Origin: Clostridia bacterium
GTDB taxonomy: Bacteria; Bacillota; Clostridia; Oscillospirales; Butyricicoccaceae
Assembly: GCA_017559995.1 (NCBI GenBank)
Contig: JAFYPP010000099.1
Coordinates: 1-53,018, forward strand
DNA length: 53,018 nucleotides
Direction: 5' to 3'
Shown piece after piece: positions 16,633 through 24,725 of this stretch (positions are counted from its first letter, which is position 1; every line of letters begins with the position of its first letter). Below the pieces are notes generated by a model. That model had not been told where the DNA came from. It did no database searches and saw nothing but the letters and a program-made list of their open reading frames with translations. Both the position numbers and the translations under genes were made by a program.

Positions 16633-16661
16633 TTGCATTGTATTTTGCAATGCTGTATAAT
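16633..16661 (+). promoter_or_regulatory. Internal promoter and palindrome before trxA-grdA
   Basis: TTGCAT, 17 bp, TATAAT (perfect -10). The spacer contains the inverted repeat GCATTG-N7-CAATGC (16635-16653), a possible repressor site. It would give extra trxA and grdA transcript. Confidence 0.7.
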
Positions 16662-16696
16662 AGGCCCACTATTTTATAAATAAAGGAGATACTACC

Positions 16697-17014
16697 ATGC
16701 TGGAACTGGATAAGAATACCTTTGAAGCCGAAGTTCTGCAGGCCGAGGGCAAGATCCTGGTCGACTTCTACGGCGACGGCTGCGTTCCCTGCGCCGCTCT
16801 GATGCCCCACGTTCACGCTTTCGCCGAGACCTACGGCGACAAGATCAAGTTCACCGCTCTGAACACCACCAAGGCTCGCCGTCTGGCCATCGCCCAGAAG
16901 GTCATGGGTCTGCCCGTCATCGCCATCTACGAGGGCGGCGCTATGATCGACAGCCTGGTCAAGGACGACGCCACTCCCGAGAACGTGGAGGCCATGATCA
17001 AGAAGTATATCTAA
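16697..17014 (+). CDS. trxA: Thioredoxin with atypical GCVPC active site
   Basis: 105-residue thioredoxin. The active site is C29-V-P-C32 preceded by Gly, in place of the common WCGPC. This same variant is known from glycine-reducing anaerobes such as Eubacterium acidaminophilum, where it delivers electrons to GrdA. The normal cis-Pro region is LPVIAIYEGG. The ATG follows AAAGGAG. It sits between its reductase and its target selenoprotein, and has its own promoter. Highly biased codons suggest abundance. Confidence 0.95.
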   Translation: MLELDKNTFEAEVLQAEGKILVDFYGDGCVPCAALMPHVHAFAETYGDKIKFTALNTTKARRLAIAQKVMGLPVIAIYEGGAMIDSLVKDDATPENVEAMIKKYI

Positions 17015-17101
17015 TCTATTAGGTATACCGGATCGCAATTATCTTATTTTCGCTATAGAGGGTGAAGGCCCTTTATAAATCTTGAAGAAGGAGGATAAGA
17101 C

Positions 17102-17572
17102 ATGAGCATCTTAAATGGCAAGAAAGTCATCATTATCGGTGACCGTGACGGCATCCCCGGCCCCGCTATCGCAGCGTGTGCTGAGTCTGCCGGTGCCGAA
17201 GTTGTTTTCTCCTCGACGGAGTGCTTCGTCTGAACGGCCGCTGGTGCAATGGATCTGGAAAACCAGAAGCGTGTTAAGGAATTCACCGAGCAGTACGGTG
17301 CCGAGAACATTGTTGTTCTGCTGGGCGCCGCTGAAGGTGAGGCTTCCGGCCTCGCTGCTGAGACGGTCACCGCCGGTGACCCCACCTACGCAGGTCCGTT
17401 GACTGGAGTCTCGTTGGGACTCAAGGTTTATCACGTTTGTGAGGAAGAAGTCAAGGCAGAGTTTGATGAAGCTGTCTATGACGAGCAGGTCAGCATGATG
17501 GAGATGGTTCTGGACGTCGACGATATCGCCGGCGAAATGAGCTCTATCCGCGAGCAGTTCTGCAAGTATTAA
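17102..17572 (+). CDS. grdA: Glycine reductase protein A, selenoprotein (Sec44)
   Basis: Small acidic selenoprotein that carries the carboxymethyl-selenoether from component B to component C. The 156-residue frame contains UGA at 17231-17233, codon 44, in the classic motif [16 protein letters not shown] with C41 as partner. The ATG follows GAAGAAGGAGGATAAG. Known GrdA proteins have Sec at the same position and the same length. The SECIS must lie in the bases just after the UGA; I could not draw a convincing stem by eye. A terminator follows the gene. Confidence 0.98.
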
Positions 17573-17590
17573 GCCACAGACGCACAGTAA

Positions 17591-17625
17591 GGGGGCGGCG
17601 GCAGTTGCCGTCCGCCCCCTTTTTC
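17591..17625 (+). terminator. Terminator between grdA and grdC
   Basis: Long stem (GGGGGCGG / CCGCCCCC, extended by CGGCA / TGCCG) followed by TTTTT. It should end many trxA-grdA transcripts while some read on into grdC-grdD. Confidence 0.88.
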
Positions 17626-17640
17626 CGTCTTTGCCGTCAT

Positions 17641-17727
17641 AGATCGCTGCATCGGGACTGTCCTGCATCAGTCCGCATCGGTCGACGCCTCCTCCGGGTG
17701 TCGGTCCTTCTTTCGGTGCGGCGATCT
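17641..17727 (+). ncRNA. Candidate structured RNA in the grdA-grdC gap
   Basis: AGATCGC (17641-17647) can pair with GCGATCT (17721-17727). The closed region contains GGACTG/CAGTCC (17655-17660, 17669-17674) and CGACGCC/GGTGTCG (17683-17689, 17697-17703), which makes a multi-branch fold. Its function is unknown. It may control grdC translation or be a processed element. Confidence 0.4.
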
Positions 17728-17791
17728 GTGGCGGCAACGTCATAGTCGCCCGGAACATAGAAAATCAATTATTTTTAAAGTAAGAAAGGTC

Positions 17792-19342
17792 GTGGACGAA
17801 TTGAAAAGCGTACTGAAGGGTGCCAGCTATATTCTGGCCCATACCCCCGACATGGTGCTGCATAACGGCACCACCCAGACCACCGAGCGCATCGTCAACC
17901 CCGAAAGTGAATATCTGAAGGAGCTGCCCAACCATCTGCGCACCTTCGATCAGGCTCTGGCCTATTGGCCCAACCAGGTCTATATCGGCAACAAGACTCC
18001 CGATGAGCTGTCTGCCGTTGAGCAGCCCTGGTACGACAAGACCTGTGACGTCAACAGCCGTTACGGCAAGTTCGGCCAGATGATGCCCCAGGAAGAGTTC
18101 CTGCTGCTGATGCAGGCCTGCGACGTCTTTGACCTGGTCAAGCTGGACAAGGAGTTCGTGGCTGCCAACAAGCCCGCTCTGGAAGCCAACGAGATCATGG
18201 ACGAAGCCATCCTGTCCCGTATCACCGAGGGCGTTGAGCTGTCCGTCGTCGAGCATTTCGTCAACGACGAGCACGCCGAGCCCCTGTACCACAACAACGT
18301 TCTGGTGGGCTGCGTCATCCGCGCTCACGATATCGACGTCAACCTGTCCGCTCACGTCATGCACGAGAACCTGGTCTCCAAGGCCTCTTCCGTGCTGGCC
18401 CTGCTGTACGCCGTCAAGAACGCCGGCATCGACAAGGCCGACGTTGAGTACGTCATCGACTGCGCCGAGGAGGCCTGCGGTGATATGAACCAGCGCGGCG
18501 GCGGCAACTTTGCCAAGGCTGCTGCCGAGATCGCCGGTCTGCCCAAGGCTACCGGTTCCGACACCCGCGGCTTCTGCGCCGGTCCCGCCCACGCCATCGT
18601 CGAGGCTGCCGCTCTGGTGGCTGCCGGCGCTTACAAGTGCGTTGTGGTCACCGCCGGTGGCTGTACCGCCAAGCTGGGCATGAACGGCAAGGACCACGTC
18701 AAGAAGGGCCTGCCCGCTCTGGAAGACATGATCGGCGGCTTTGCCGTGGTCATCACCGAGGATGACGGCGTCAGCCCCGAGTTCAACCTGAAGATCCTGG
18801 GCCGCCACACCGTCGGCACCGGCTCCGCTCCCCAGGCCGTTATCGGCTCTCTGGTCACCGAGCCCCTGGAGCGCGTCGGCCTGAAGGTCACCGATATCGA
18901 CAAGTTCTCTCCCGAGATGCAGAACCCCGACATCACCAAGCCCGCCGGCGCCGGTGACGTCCCCCTGTCCAACTACAAGATGATCGCCGCTCTGGCCGTC
19001 AAGAAGGGCGACCTGCAGAAGGCCGATCTGGCCACCTTCCCCGTGAAGTACGGCCTCACCGGCTGGGCTCCCACCCAGGGCCACATTCCCTCCGGCGTGC
19101 CTTACATGGGCTTCGCCCGTGAGGACATCCTGGCCGGCCGCGTGAACCGCGCCATGATCATCGGTAAGGGCTCCCTGTTCCTGGGCCGTATGACCAACCT
19201 GTTTGACGGCGTTTCCTTCGTCGTCCAGGCCAACACCGGCGCCGAAAAGGTCGAGGCCGGCGTTTCCGAAGAGCAGGTCAAGGGCCTGATCGCCAAGGCC
19301 ATGAAGGAGTTTGCCGCCACCCTGCTGGCTCAGGCCGAATAA
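17792..19342 (+). CDS. grdC: Glycine reductase protein C, large (beta) subunit
   Basis: Component C takes the carboxymethyl group from GrdA and forms a protein-bound acetyl thioester, which is phosphorolysed to acetyl phosphate. GrdC resembles ketoacyl synthase/FabH-like enzymes. Here it has about 516 residues, with LKGASYILAHTPDMVLHNG near the start. GTG 17792 gives the longest frame but sits only 2 bases after AAGAAAGG. TTG 17801 (513 residues) is 11 bases away and equally possible. It is followed by grdD. Confidence 0.94.
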   Translation: MDELKSVLKGASYILAHTPDMVLHNGTTQTTERIVNPESEYLKELPNHLRTFDQALAYWPNQVYIGNKTPDELSAVEQPWYDKTCDVNSRYGKFGQMMPQEEFLLLMQACDVFDLVKLDKEFVAANKPALEANEIMDEAILSRITEGVELSVVEHFVNDEHAEPLYHNNVLVGCVIRAHDIDVNLSAHVMHENLVSKASSVLALLYAVKNAGIDKADVEYVIDCAEEACGDMNQRGGGNFAKAAAEIAGLPKATGSDTRGFCAGPAHAIVEAAALVAAGAYKCVVVTAGGCTAKLGMNGKDHVKKGLPALEDMIGGFAVVITEDDGVSPEFNLKILGRHTVGTGSAPQAVIGSLVTEPLERVGLKVTDIDKFSPEMQNPDITKPAGAGDVPLSNYKMIAALAVKKGDLQKADLATFPVKYGLTGWAPTQGHIPSGVPYMGFAREDILAGRVNRAMIIGKGSLFLGRMTNLFDGVSFVVQANTGAEKVEAGVSEEQVKGLIAKAMKEFAATLLAQAE

Positions 19343-19356
19343 GGCAGGTGGCATCC

Positions 19357-20508
19357 ATGATGAATCTGGAACAAACCATTGCCAAGACCTTCCTGCAGAT
19401 GGCAGAAGGTCTGGAGACCGGTTCTTTCGGCGCCAAGCCCAAGATCGCGCTGACCGGTATGGGCAGCGAGCACGGTGAGAAGAACGCCATGGAAGCCGCC
19501 CTGATGGCCGCCAGAAAGGGCGTCGATGTGTACTACATCGGTACTCTGGAGGCCGAAGGCGTCACCACCGTTAAGGTGGCCGACGAGGACGAGGGCCATA
19601 AGAAGATGGAAGAAATGGTGGAGTCCGGCGAAGTCGACGGCGCTGTCACTATGCATTTCCCCTTCCCCATCGGTGTTTCCACCGTTGGTAAGGTGGTCAC
19701 CCCCGCCAAGGGCCGTGAGATGTTTGTGGCTACCACCACCGGCACCTCTTCCGCCGACCGCATCGAGGGCATGATCAAGAATGCCATCTACGGCATCATC
19801 ACCGCCAAGGCCTCCGGCATTGCCGATCCCACCGTTGGTATCCTCAACGTGGACGGCGCCCGTCAGACCGAAATGGCGCTGAACCAGCTGAAGGAGGGCG
19901 GCTATCAGTTCTCCTGGGCCACCTCTGCCCGTGCCGACGGCGGCGCTGTCCTCCGCGGCAACGACGTGCTGCAGGGCACCCCCGACGTTCTGGTGTGCGA
20001 TTCCCTCACCGGCAACGTGCTGATCAAGATGCTGAGCGCCTATTCCACCGGCGGCAGCTTCGAGGCCACCGGCTACGGCTACGGCCCCGGTATCGGCAAG
20101 GGCTATCACAAGCTCATCCACATCATCTCCCGCGCTTCCGGCGCTCCCCTCATCGCCAACGCTCTGATCTACGCCGCCGACATGGTTCGCGGCAAGGTCT
20201 TTGAGGTTGCCGACAAGGAGTTTGCCGCCGCCGAAAAGGCCGGTCTGGACAACATCCTGGCCGCCCGTAAGGCTGCCGCCAAGCCCGCTGAGGCCGAGGA
20301 AGAGGTCAAGGCTCCCCCCGCAGAGCCCTGCGTGGCTTCCATCCCCGGCATCGAGGTCATGGATCTGGAAGACGCCGCCAAGGCCCTGTGGAAGGCCGGC
20401 ATCTATGCCGAAACCGGCATGGGCTGCACCGGTCCCCTGGTCATGATGAGCGAAGCCAACAAGGAAAAGGCCGTTGAGATCCTGAAGAAGGCCGGCTATA
20501 TCGGTTAA
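19357..20508 (+). CDS. grdD: Glycine reductase protein C, small (alpha) subunit
   Basis: 383 residues, PlsX-like fold in the family. The C-terminal GMGCTGPLVM contains C357, matching the Cys reported in Eubacterium acidaminophilum GrdD as the thiol that holds the acetyl group and releases acetyl phosphate. A flexible Ala/Glu/Pro-rich stretch (around AKPAEAEEEVKAPPAEP) precedes this domain. The start is ATG 19357 behind GGCAGGTGG; an upstream GTG at 19348 lacks a site. It yields acetyl phosphate and so ATP by acetate kinase, which is not in this window. Confidence 0.95.
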   Translation: MMNLEQTIAKTFLQMAEGLETGSFGAKPKIALTGMGSEHGEKNAMEAALMAARKGVDVYYIGTLEAEGVTTVKVADEDEGHKKMEEMVESGEVDGAVTMHFPFPIGVSTVGKVVTPAKGREMFVATTTGTSSADRIEGMIKNAIYGIITAKASGIADPTVGILNVDGARQTEMALNQLKEGGYQFSWATSARADGGAVLRGNDVLQGTPDVLVCDSLTGNVLIKMLSAYSTGGSFEATGYGYGPGIGKGYHKLIHIISRASGAPLIANALIYAADMVRGKVFEVADKEFAAAEKAGLDNILAARKAAAKPAEAEEEVKAPPAEPCVASIPGIEVMDLEDAAKALWKAGIYAETGMGCTGPLVMMSEANKEKAVEILKKAGYIG

Positions 20509-20519
20509 GAGGTAGACGA

Positions 20520-20810
20520 ATGAAGGTTATCGACATTATCGAAAAGGTGGAGAAGGACCTCACCTACGACCAGCTGGTTGACCTGGTGGCCAACCACAAC
20601 CGTCAGGTGGATCTGGTCTTCGCCGAGAAGAAGTCCGACGAGGACGGCCACGTGTGGGACGCCGAAAACTGGACCTGCGTGGACGGCAAGCGCTTCATCC
20701 GCAGCTATTTCCTGGGTGATCGTGCCTCCTCCGACTTTTCCGGTTACAACAAGTACGACATGAAGGGCGCTTTCCTCCCCGAGGAAGCCAAGGAAGTCCG
20801 TTTGGGCTAA
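20520..20810 (+). CDS. Small unknown protein closing the glycine reductase operon
   Basis: 96 residues, acidic, soluble, a single Cys, start MKVIDIIEKVEKDLTYDQ. It is 11 bases after grdD with GAGGTAG before the ATG and a terminator behind, so it is part of the same transcript. Codon use matches the grd genes, which supports a real and abundant protein. I do not recognise a domain. Its position suggests a part in assembly, stability or regulation of component C, but nothing in the sequence shows this. Confidence 0.75.
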   Translation: MKVIDIIEKVEKDLTYDQLVDLVANHNRQVDLVFAEKKSDEDGHVWDAENWTCVDGKRFIRSYFLGDRASSDFSGYNKYDMKGAFLPEEAKEVRLG

Positions 20811-20824
20811 AAACCAAATCACAG

Positions 20825-20857
20825 GACCCGCCAGCGAAAGCCGGCGGGTCTTTTTTT
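20825..20857 (+). terminator. Terminator of the glycine reductase operon
   Basis: GACCCGCC / GGCGGGTC stem followed by seven T. Confidence 0.92.
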
Positions 20858-20907
20858 GCGCCGAAACCGCGGTTTTTAAAGAAATTCTAAAGTTTCCACA
20901 AAAGGCG

Positions 20908-20936
20908 TTTACACTGTGGACGGGGGGTGGTACACT
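20908..20936 (+). promoter_or_regulatory. Promoter of the exported-protein pair
   Basis: TTTACA, 17 bp, TACACT, 22 bases before the start of the first gene. Confidence 0.6.
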
Positions 20937-20957
20937 GGGAAAAAGGAGGTTGAAAAC

Positions 20958-21425
20958 ATGAAGAAACTGTTGTTTGTGGTCTTTATGTTAGGCCTGCTGC
21001 TGTTTTTGGCTCGCGAAAAGCCTGCGGAAGAGCCGACCAACCGTACCACCCCGCCAACCGTGTACGTAACGGTAGGGGAGCGCCTGGTGAAAGAAGGCGG
21101 CGCCAGCGAATGGAGGCAAGGAGGCAGGGGCTTCACCGCGGCATATCCCTCGCTGGAATCTTTGGCAGAGCGCATGGAGTATGCAACTGTCAGCGAGACC
21201 CAGGCCAAGTGTTCCTTCACACTGCCGCCCACCGGCGTAACGGTCAGTTGTTATCAGTACATTGACGGCAAACTGATACCGGGAGAAGCGATCTCGCTGA
21301 AAGATGACGGCACACTGGAGCTGCTGCCGGGCAAATGGATCTATCGAATCTATCCCTTCTGGTATTCCGCAGAAGAAGACTATGTCGGTAAGGGCATACT
21401 CACCTTCGGCATAGATAGGCAGTGA
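20958..21425 (+). CDS. Small secreted or membrane-anchored protein, paralog of the next gene
   Basis: 155 residues. The start is ATG 20958 behind AAAAAGGAGG. The N-terminus MKKLLFVVFMLGLLLFLA is a signal-like hydrophobic stretch. Where the next gene has a lipobox (FSAC) this one reads FLAR, so it cannot be lipidated at that spot and may stay as a membrane-anchored protein. The mature parts of the two proteins share PPxxxVTVxE, SFxLPP, VSxYxxxDG and PGxWxY, so they arose by duplication. I do not recognise the family. Codon use is less biased than in the grd genes. Confidence 0.75.
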   Translation: MKKLLFVVFMLGLLLFLAREKPAEEPTNRTTPPTVYVTVGERLVKEGGASEWRQGGRGFTAAYPSLESLAERMEYATVSETQAKCSFTLPPTGVTVSCYQYIDGKLIPGEAISLKDDGTLELLPGKWIYRIYPFWYSAEEDYVGKGILTFGIDRQ

Positions 21426-21483
21426 TCGGTGGTCCACCATGCGCGACGGGCAGGAACGTTCATCGGAAAAAGGAGGCGGAAGT

Positions 21484-21960
21484 ATGAAAAAGATGTTCTT
21501 TGCGACCCTTTTGGCGGTGCTGCTGCTGTTTTCCGCCTGCGAAAAGGCCCCGGAGTTTACCCATGAAGTGGTCTCCCAGCCTCCCGAACTGGTGGTCACG
21601 GTGACCGAGGGCAGCGTGACCGAACATTATACCTGCAACTGGTCGTATTTGGATGAAAATGGACAGGAGAGCACCCTGGGAGTGACCCCCGGTATGCGTG
21701 AGGACTGGTGGAACCAAACGCCCCAGCTGGTCACCGCCGACCAGACCGCCCGGCTGTCCTTTGCCCTGCCACCCGACGAGCTGGCGGTGAGCCGCTACAG
21801 CGTCACCGACGGCAGCAGCACCTTCTGCGAACTGACCGAAGAGGGCGAACTGCCCCTCACCCCGGGGTCCTGGACTTATGTGTTTATGGCCCAATGGACC
21901 GACGAGACCCGGCCCTATCACGGCTGGGCAAAATACACCGTGTGCATCGGAAAAAACTGA
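21484..21960 (+). CDS. Putative lipoprotein, paralog of the preceding gene
   Basis: 158 residues. The start MKKMFFATLLAVLLLFSAC carries a clear lipobox (LLFSAC), so the mature protein should begin at C19 and sit on the outer face of the membrane. The ATG is at 21484 behind AAAAGGAGGCGG. A region with several Trp (NWSYLDENG, DDWW-like REDWWNQ) precedes a beta-rich C-terminal half shared with the gene before. Function is unknown. The two form an operon ended by a terminator at 21969-21997. Confidence 0.75.
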   Translation: MKKMFFATLLAVLLLFSACEKAPEFTHEVVSQPPELVVTVTEGSVTEHYTCNWSYLDENGQESTLGVTPGMREDWWNQTPQLVTADQTARLSFALPPDELAVSRYSVTDGSSTFCELTEEGELPLTPGSWTYVFMAQWTDETRPYHGWAKYTVCIGKN

Positions 21961-21968
21961 ACGACCTC

Positions 21969-21997
21969 ACCCGCCCTGCCCGGGCGGGTCTTTTTTT
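21969..21997 (+). terminator. Terminator after the lipoprotein pair
   Basis: ACCCGCCC / GGGCGGGT stem followed by a C and seven T. Confidence 0.9.
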
Positions 21998-22007
21998 ATC
22001 CGGGGAA

Positions 22008-22036
22008 TTGCAATCATCCGCCCTTTCCTATATAAT
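22008..22036 (+). promoter_or_regulatory. Promoter of the amidohydrolase-dus operon
   Basis: TTGCAA, 17 bp, perfect TATAAT, 37 bases before the start codon. Confidence 0.75.
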
Positions 22037-22072
22037 GAATTCGTATATCTATCTCCCAAAGGAGTTGTCACT

Positions 22073-23647
22073 ATGTACGATATTCTCATCAAAAACGCGC
22101 GGATCGCCGACGGTACCGGCAATCCGACTTATTACTCCGACGTGGCGGTAAAGGACGGCAAGATCGCCCGCATCGCCAAGGTCATCAACAGCGATGCCAA
22201 GACCGTCATCGACGGCAAGGGCAAGGTTCTGTCCCCCGGCTTTATCGACGCCCATTCCCATCACGACATGGTGGTGGAGCATAACTACAGCTGCTCCAAC
22301 TCTCTGGAACAGGGCATTACCACCATCATCGGCGGTATGTGCGGCGAGTCCCCCATGCCCATCTGCGAAAATCAGCTGGAGGCCGGCCTGCGCGTAGTGG
22401 GCAGAAACCACACGGAAGAGAGCCGCAAGGCACGCTTTGACACCGCCGCCTATCTGGACTTCGTGGATCGTCCCACCGGCGCCAACATGGCCTATCTGGT
22501 GGGTCACGGCAACCTGCGCGCCTGCGTGGTGGGTTACGCCGACCGCAAACTCACCAAGGAAGAGCAGGCCGAGATGGAGGAACTGCTCCGCAAGGCCATG
22601 AAGGCCGGCTGCTACGGCCTGTCCTTCGGCCTCATCTATCCTCCCGGAAGCTACGCCGACACCGAAGAGATGATCGGCATGGCCAAGGTGGTGGCCGAGT
22701 TCGGCGGCCTCATCACCGTCCACGTGCGCGCTGAAAACACCAAGCTGGTGGAGGCCGTGGAAGAGATGATGGAAGTGACCCGTCAGTCCAACGTGCGCAT
22801 GGTCATCTCCCACCACAAGGCCACCGGCGGTTATCTGTGCTGGAACAAGACCGCCGCCACCATCTCCATCATGGACCGCATGGTGGCACAGGGCTACGAT
22901 GTGTTCTGCGATCAGTATCCCTACACCGCATCTGCCACCGGTATGCAGACCAATATCCCCGACTCCATGCACGTTCTGGGTGTGGACAAACTGGTGGAGA
23001 TGCTCACCACCGACGAGGGACGCGCCGAACTGCGCAAGGTCATCGTGGGCGACCGGGACTCCTTTGACCGATTCAAGTACACCATGATCGGCAACTCTGT
23101 GAGCCGTCCCGATTACGCCGGCCGGATGATCAACGACATCGCCCGGGAAGAGGGCCGCGATCCCTATGACATCCAGTGCGACCTGCTGCGGGATGACCGC
23201 CTGTCCACCGGCGCCATCTTCCACACCATGTGTGAAGAAGACGTGGCCCGTGTCATGCAGTGGCCCCGCGCCATGGTGGGCACCGACGGTATGTATACCC
23301 CCGGCGAAGTGGGCAACCATCCCCGCAGCTTCTCCTCCTTTGTCCGCGTGCTGGGACGCTACGTCCGGGAACTGAAGGTCATCACCCTGGAAAACGCCAT
23401 CCGTAAGATGTGCTATCTGCCCGCCATGGTCTACGGCATGTCCACCAAGGGCCTCATCCGGGAAGGCATGGACGCCGACCTGGTGCTGTTTGATCCCGAG
23501 ACCGTGGGCGACAACAACGATTTCACCGATCCCTATGTGAAGAACAGCGGCTTGGACTATGTCATCGTGGGCGGTGAGATCGCCGTCAAGGACAACGTGA
23601 TCACCGGCGCCATGGGCGGCAAGCAGCTGCGCAAGACCGTTGACTGA
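22073..23647 (+). CDS. N-acyl-D-amino-acid deacylase-like amidohydrolase
   Basis: Zinc-dependent amidohydrolase of 524 residues. The metal motif DAHSHHD (H61, H63) follows a typical N-terminal beta segment, and a C-terminal composite-domain strand DADLVLFDPETVGD is present. It is closest in layout to D-aminoacylases, which hydrolyse N-acyl-D-amino acids. Dihydropyrimidinase-like or other cyclic amide substrates are possible. The ATG at 22073 follows CCAAAGGAG. Its stop overlaps the dus start by one base. It may free D-amino acids for fermentation, but this is inference. Confidence 0.85.
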   Translation: MYDILIKNARIADGTGNPTYYSDVAVKDGKIARIAKVINSDAKTVIDGKGKVLSPGFIDAHSHHDMVVEHNYSCSNSLEQGITTIIGGMCGESPMPICENQLEAGLRVVGRNHTEESRKARFDTAAYLDFVDRPTGANMAYLVGHGNLRACVVGYADRKLTKEEQAEMEELLRKAMKAGCYGLSFGLIYPPGSYADTEEMIGMAKVVAEFGGLITVHVRAENTKLVEAVEEMMEVTRQSNVRMVISHHKATGGYLCWNKTAATISIMDRMVAQGYDVFCDQYPYTASATGMQTNIPDSMHVLGVDKLVEMLTTDEGRAELRKVIVGDRDSFDRFKYTMIGNSVSRPDYAGRMINDIAREEGRDPYDIQCDLLRDDRLSTGAIFHTMCEEDVARVMQWPRAMVGTDGMYTPGEVGNHPRSFSSFVRVLGRYVRELKVITLENAIRKMCYLPAMVYGMSTKGLIREGMDADLVLFDPETVGDNNDFTDPYVKNSGLDYVIVGGEIAVKDNVITGAMGGKQLRKTVD

Positions 23648-24618
23648 TGTTTGAACAGATCCACTGCGCCCCCATGGAGGGCGTGACCCGGGCCATCTTC
23701 CGACGGGAGCATCACGCCCTGTTCGGCGGCTGCGACAGCTATGTTACGCCCTTTCTGGCCCCTTCCGCCGACGGGGTGTTCAGCGAAAAAGAGCTTCGGG
23801 AAGTTCTGCCCGAAGCCTGCGCCGGGGTGCCCACCGTGCCCCAGCTCATCACCGCCCGGCCGGAGCATTTTCTCTGGGCGGCGGAAAAGATGGGGGAGTT
23901 GGGATACCGACAGGTGGACCTCAATCTGGGCTGCCCCTCCGGAACGGTGGTGGCCAAGCACAAAGGCTCCGGCATGCTGGCCGACCCCGAGACGTTGGAC
24001 CGGTTTTTCGACGCCGTGTTTCAGGGGATGCCCGGGGGCATGACCCTTTCGGTCAAGACCCGCATCGGTCTGGAGGACAAGGACAACTGGCCCCGGCTGC
24101 TGGAGATTTTTGACCGCTATCCCATCGCTCTGCTCACCGTCCATCCCCGGCTGCGGCGGCAGTTTTACAAGGGTAAACCCGATCTGGAGGCCTTTTTGGC
24201 GGCGCTGGAGGGGGTACACCTGCCCCTGTGCTACAACGGCGATATCTTCACGGTGGAGGACGCCCGCGCCCTGCGGCAGCGGTTCCCCACGGTGGAGCAG
24301 CTTATGGTGGGCCGCGGCCTGGTGGCCAATCCCGCCCTGGCACGGGAGATCCGTGGGGGCGCGCCCCTCACCGGGGCGGAGCTGCGGCAGTTCCACGACA
24401 GCCTGCTGGAGGGTTACTGTGCCTGCATCCTGGGAGAGGTCAACATCCTCCACAAGATGAAGGAACTGTGGAACTACTGGGCCTGCCTGTTCCCCGAGGA
24501 CAAAAAAGGCGTCAAGGCCCTGCGCAAGAGCCGCGATCTGGCGGAGTACCGCCGGGCGGCCCGGGCGGTTTTGTCCGCCGAGCCCATGAAAAACGGCGGA
24601 TATTTCCCCGAAACATAA
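23647..24618 (+). CDS. tRNA-dihydrouridine synthase family protein
   Basis: FMN enzyme of 323 residues that would reduce uridines in tRNA. Family motifs are APMEGVTR at the N-terminus, the catalytic Cys C96 in DLNLGCPSG, SVKTRIG, and the flavin phosphate site VGRGLVANPAL. Dus subfamily cannot be fixed from the sequence alone. The ATG is shared with the TGA of the amidohydrolase (TGATG), so translation is coupled. A strong hairpin and T run follow at 24670-24701. Confidence 0.9.
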   Translation: MFEQIHCAPMEGVTRAIFRREHHALFGGCDSYVTPFLAPSADGVFSEKELREVLPEACAGVPTVPQLITARPEHFLWAAEKMGELGYRQVDLNLGCPSGTVVAKHKGSGMLADPETLDRFFDAVFQGMPGGMTLSVKTRIGLEDKDNWPRLLEIFDRYPIALLTVHPRLRRQFYKGKPDLEAFLAALEGVHLPLCYNGDIFTVEDARALRQRFPTVEQLMVGRGLVANPALAREIRGGAPLTGAELRQFHDSLLEGYCACILGEVNILHKMKELWNYWACLFPEDKKGVKALRKSRDLAEYRRAARAVLSAEPMKNGGYFPET

Positions 24619-24649
24619 AACCGACAAGTTTGCCGCCCCCCAAGCTGGA

Positions 24650-24701
24650 GAGCTGCGGTTTCACGGAAAAGCAGCTTTGCCGGGGGCAAGGCTGCTTTTT
24701 T
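24650..24701 (+). terminator. Attenuator-like leader of the shikimate operon
   Basis: A 12-bp hairpin (AGCAGCTTTGCC with GGCAAGGCTGCT, 24670-24696) runs into TTTTTT. GAGCTGC at 24650-24656 can instead pair with GCAGCTT (24671-24677), the left arm of the terminator. It ends the dus transcript or attenuates the aro genes. Confidence 0.65.
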
Positions 24702-24725
24702 ACCCAAAGCAAAGGAGAAAACACC

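Noticed and set aside
24619..24725. T-box riboswitch before the aro operon
   Set aside because: No T-box sequence (TGGNACCGCG-like) or specifier stem is visible; only competing hairpins.
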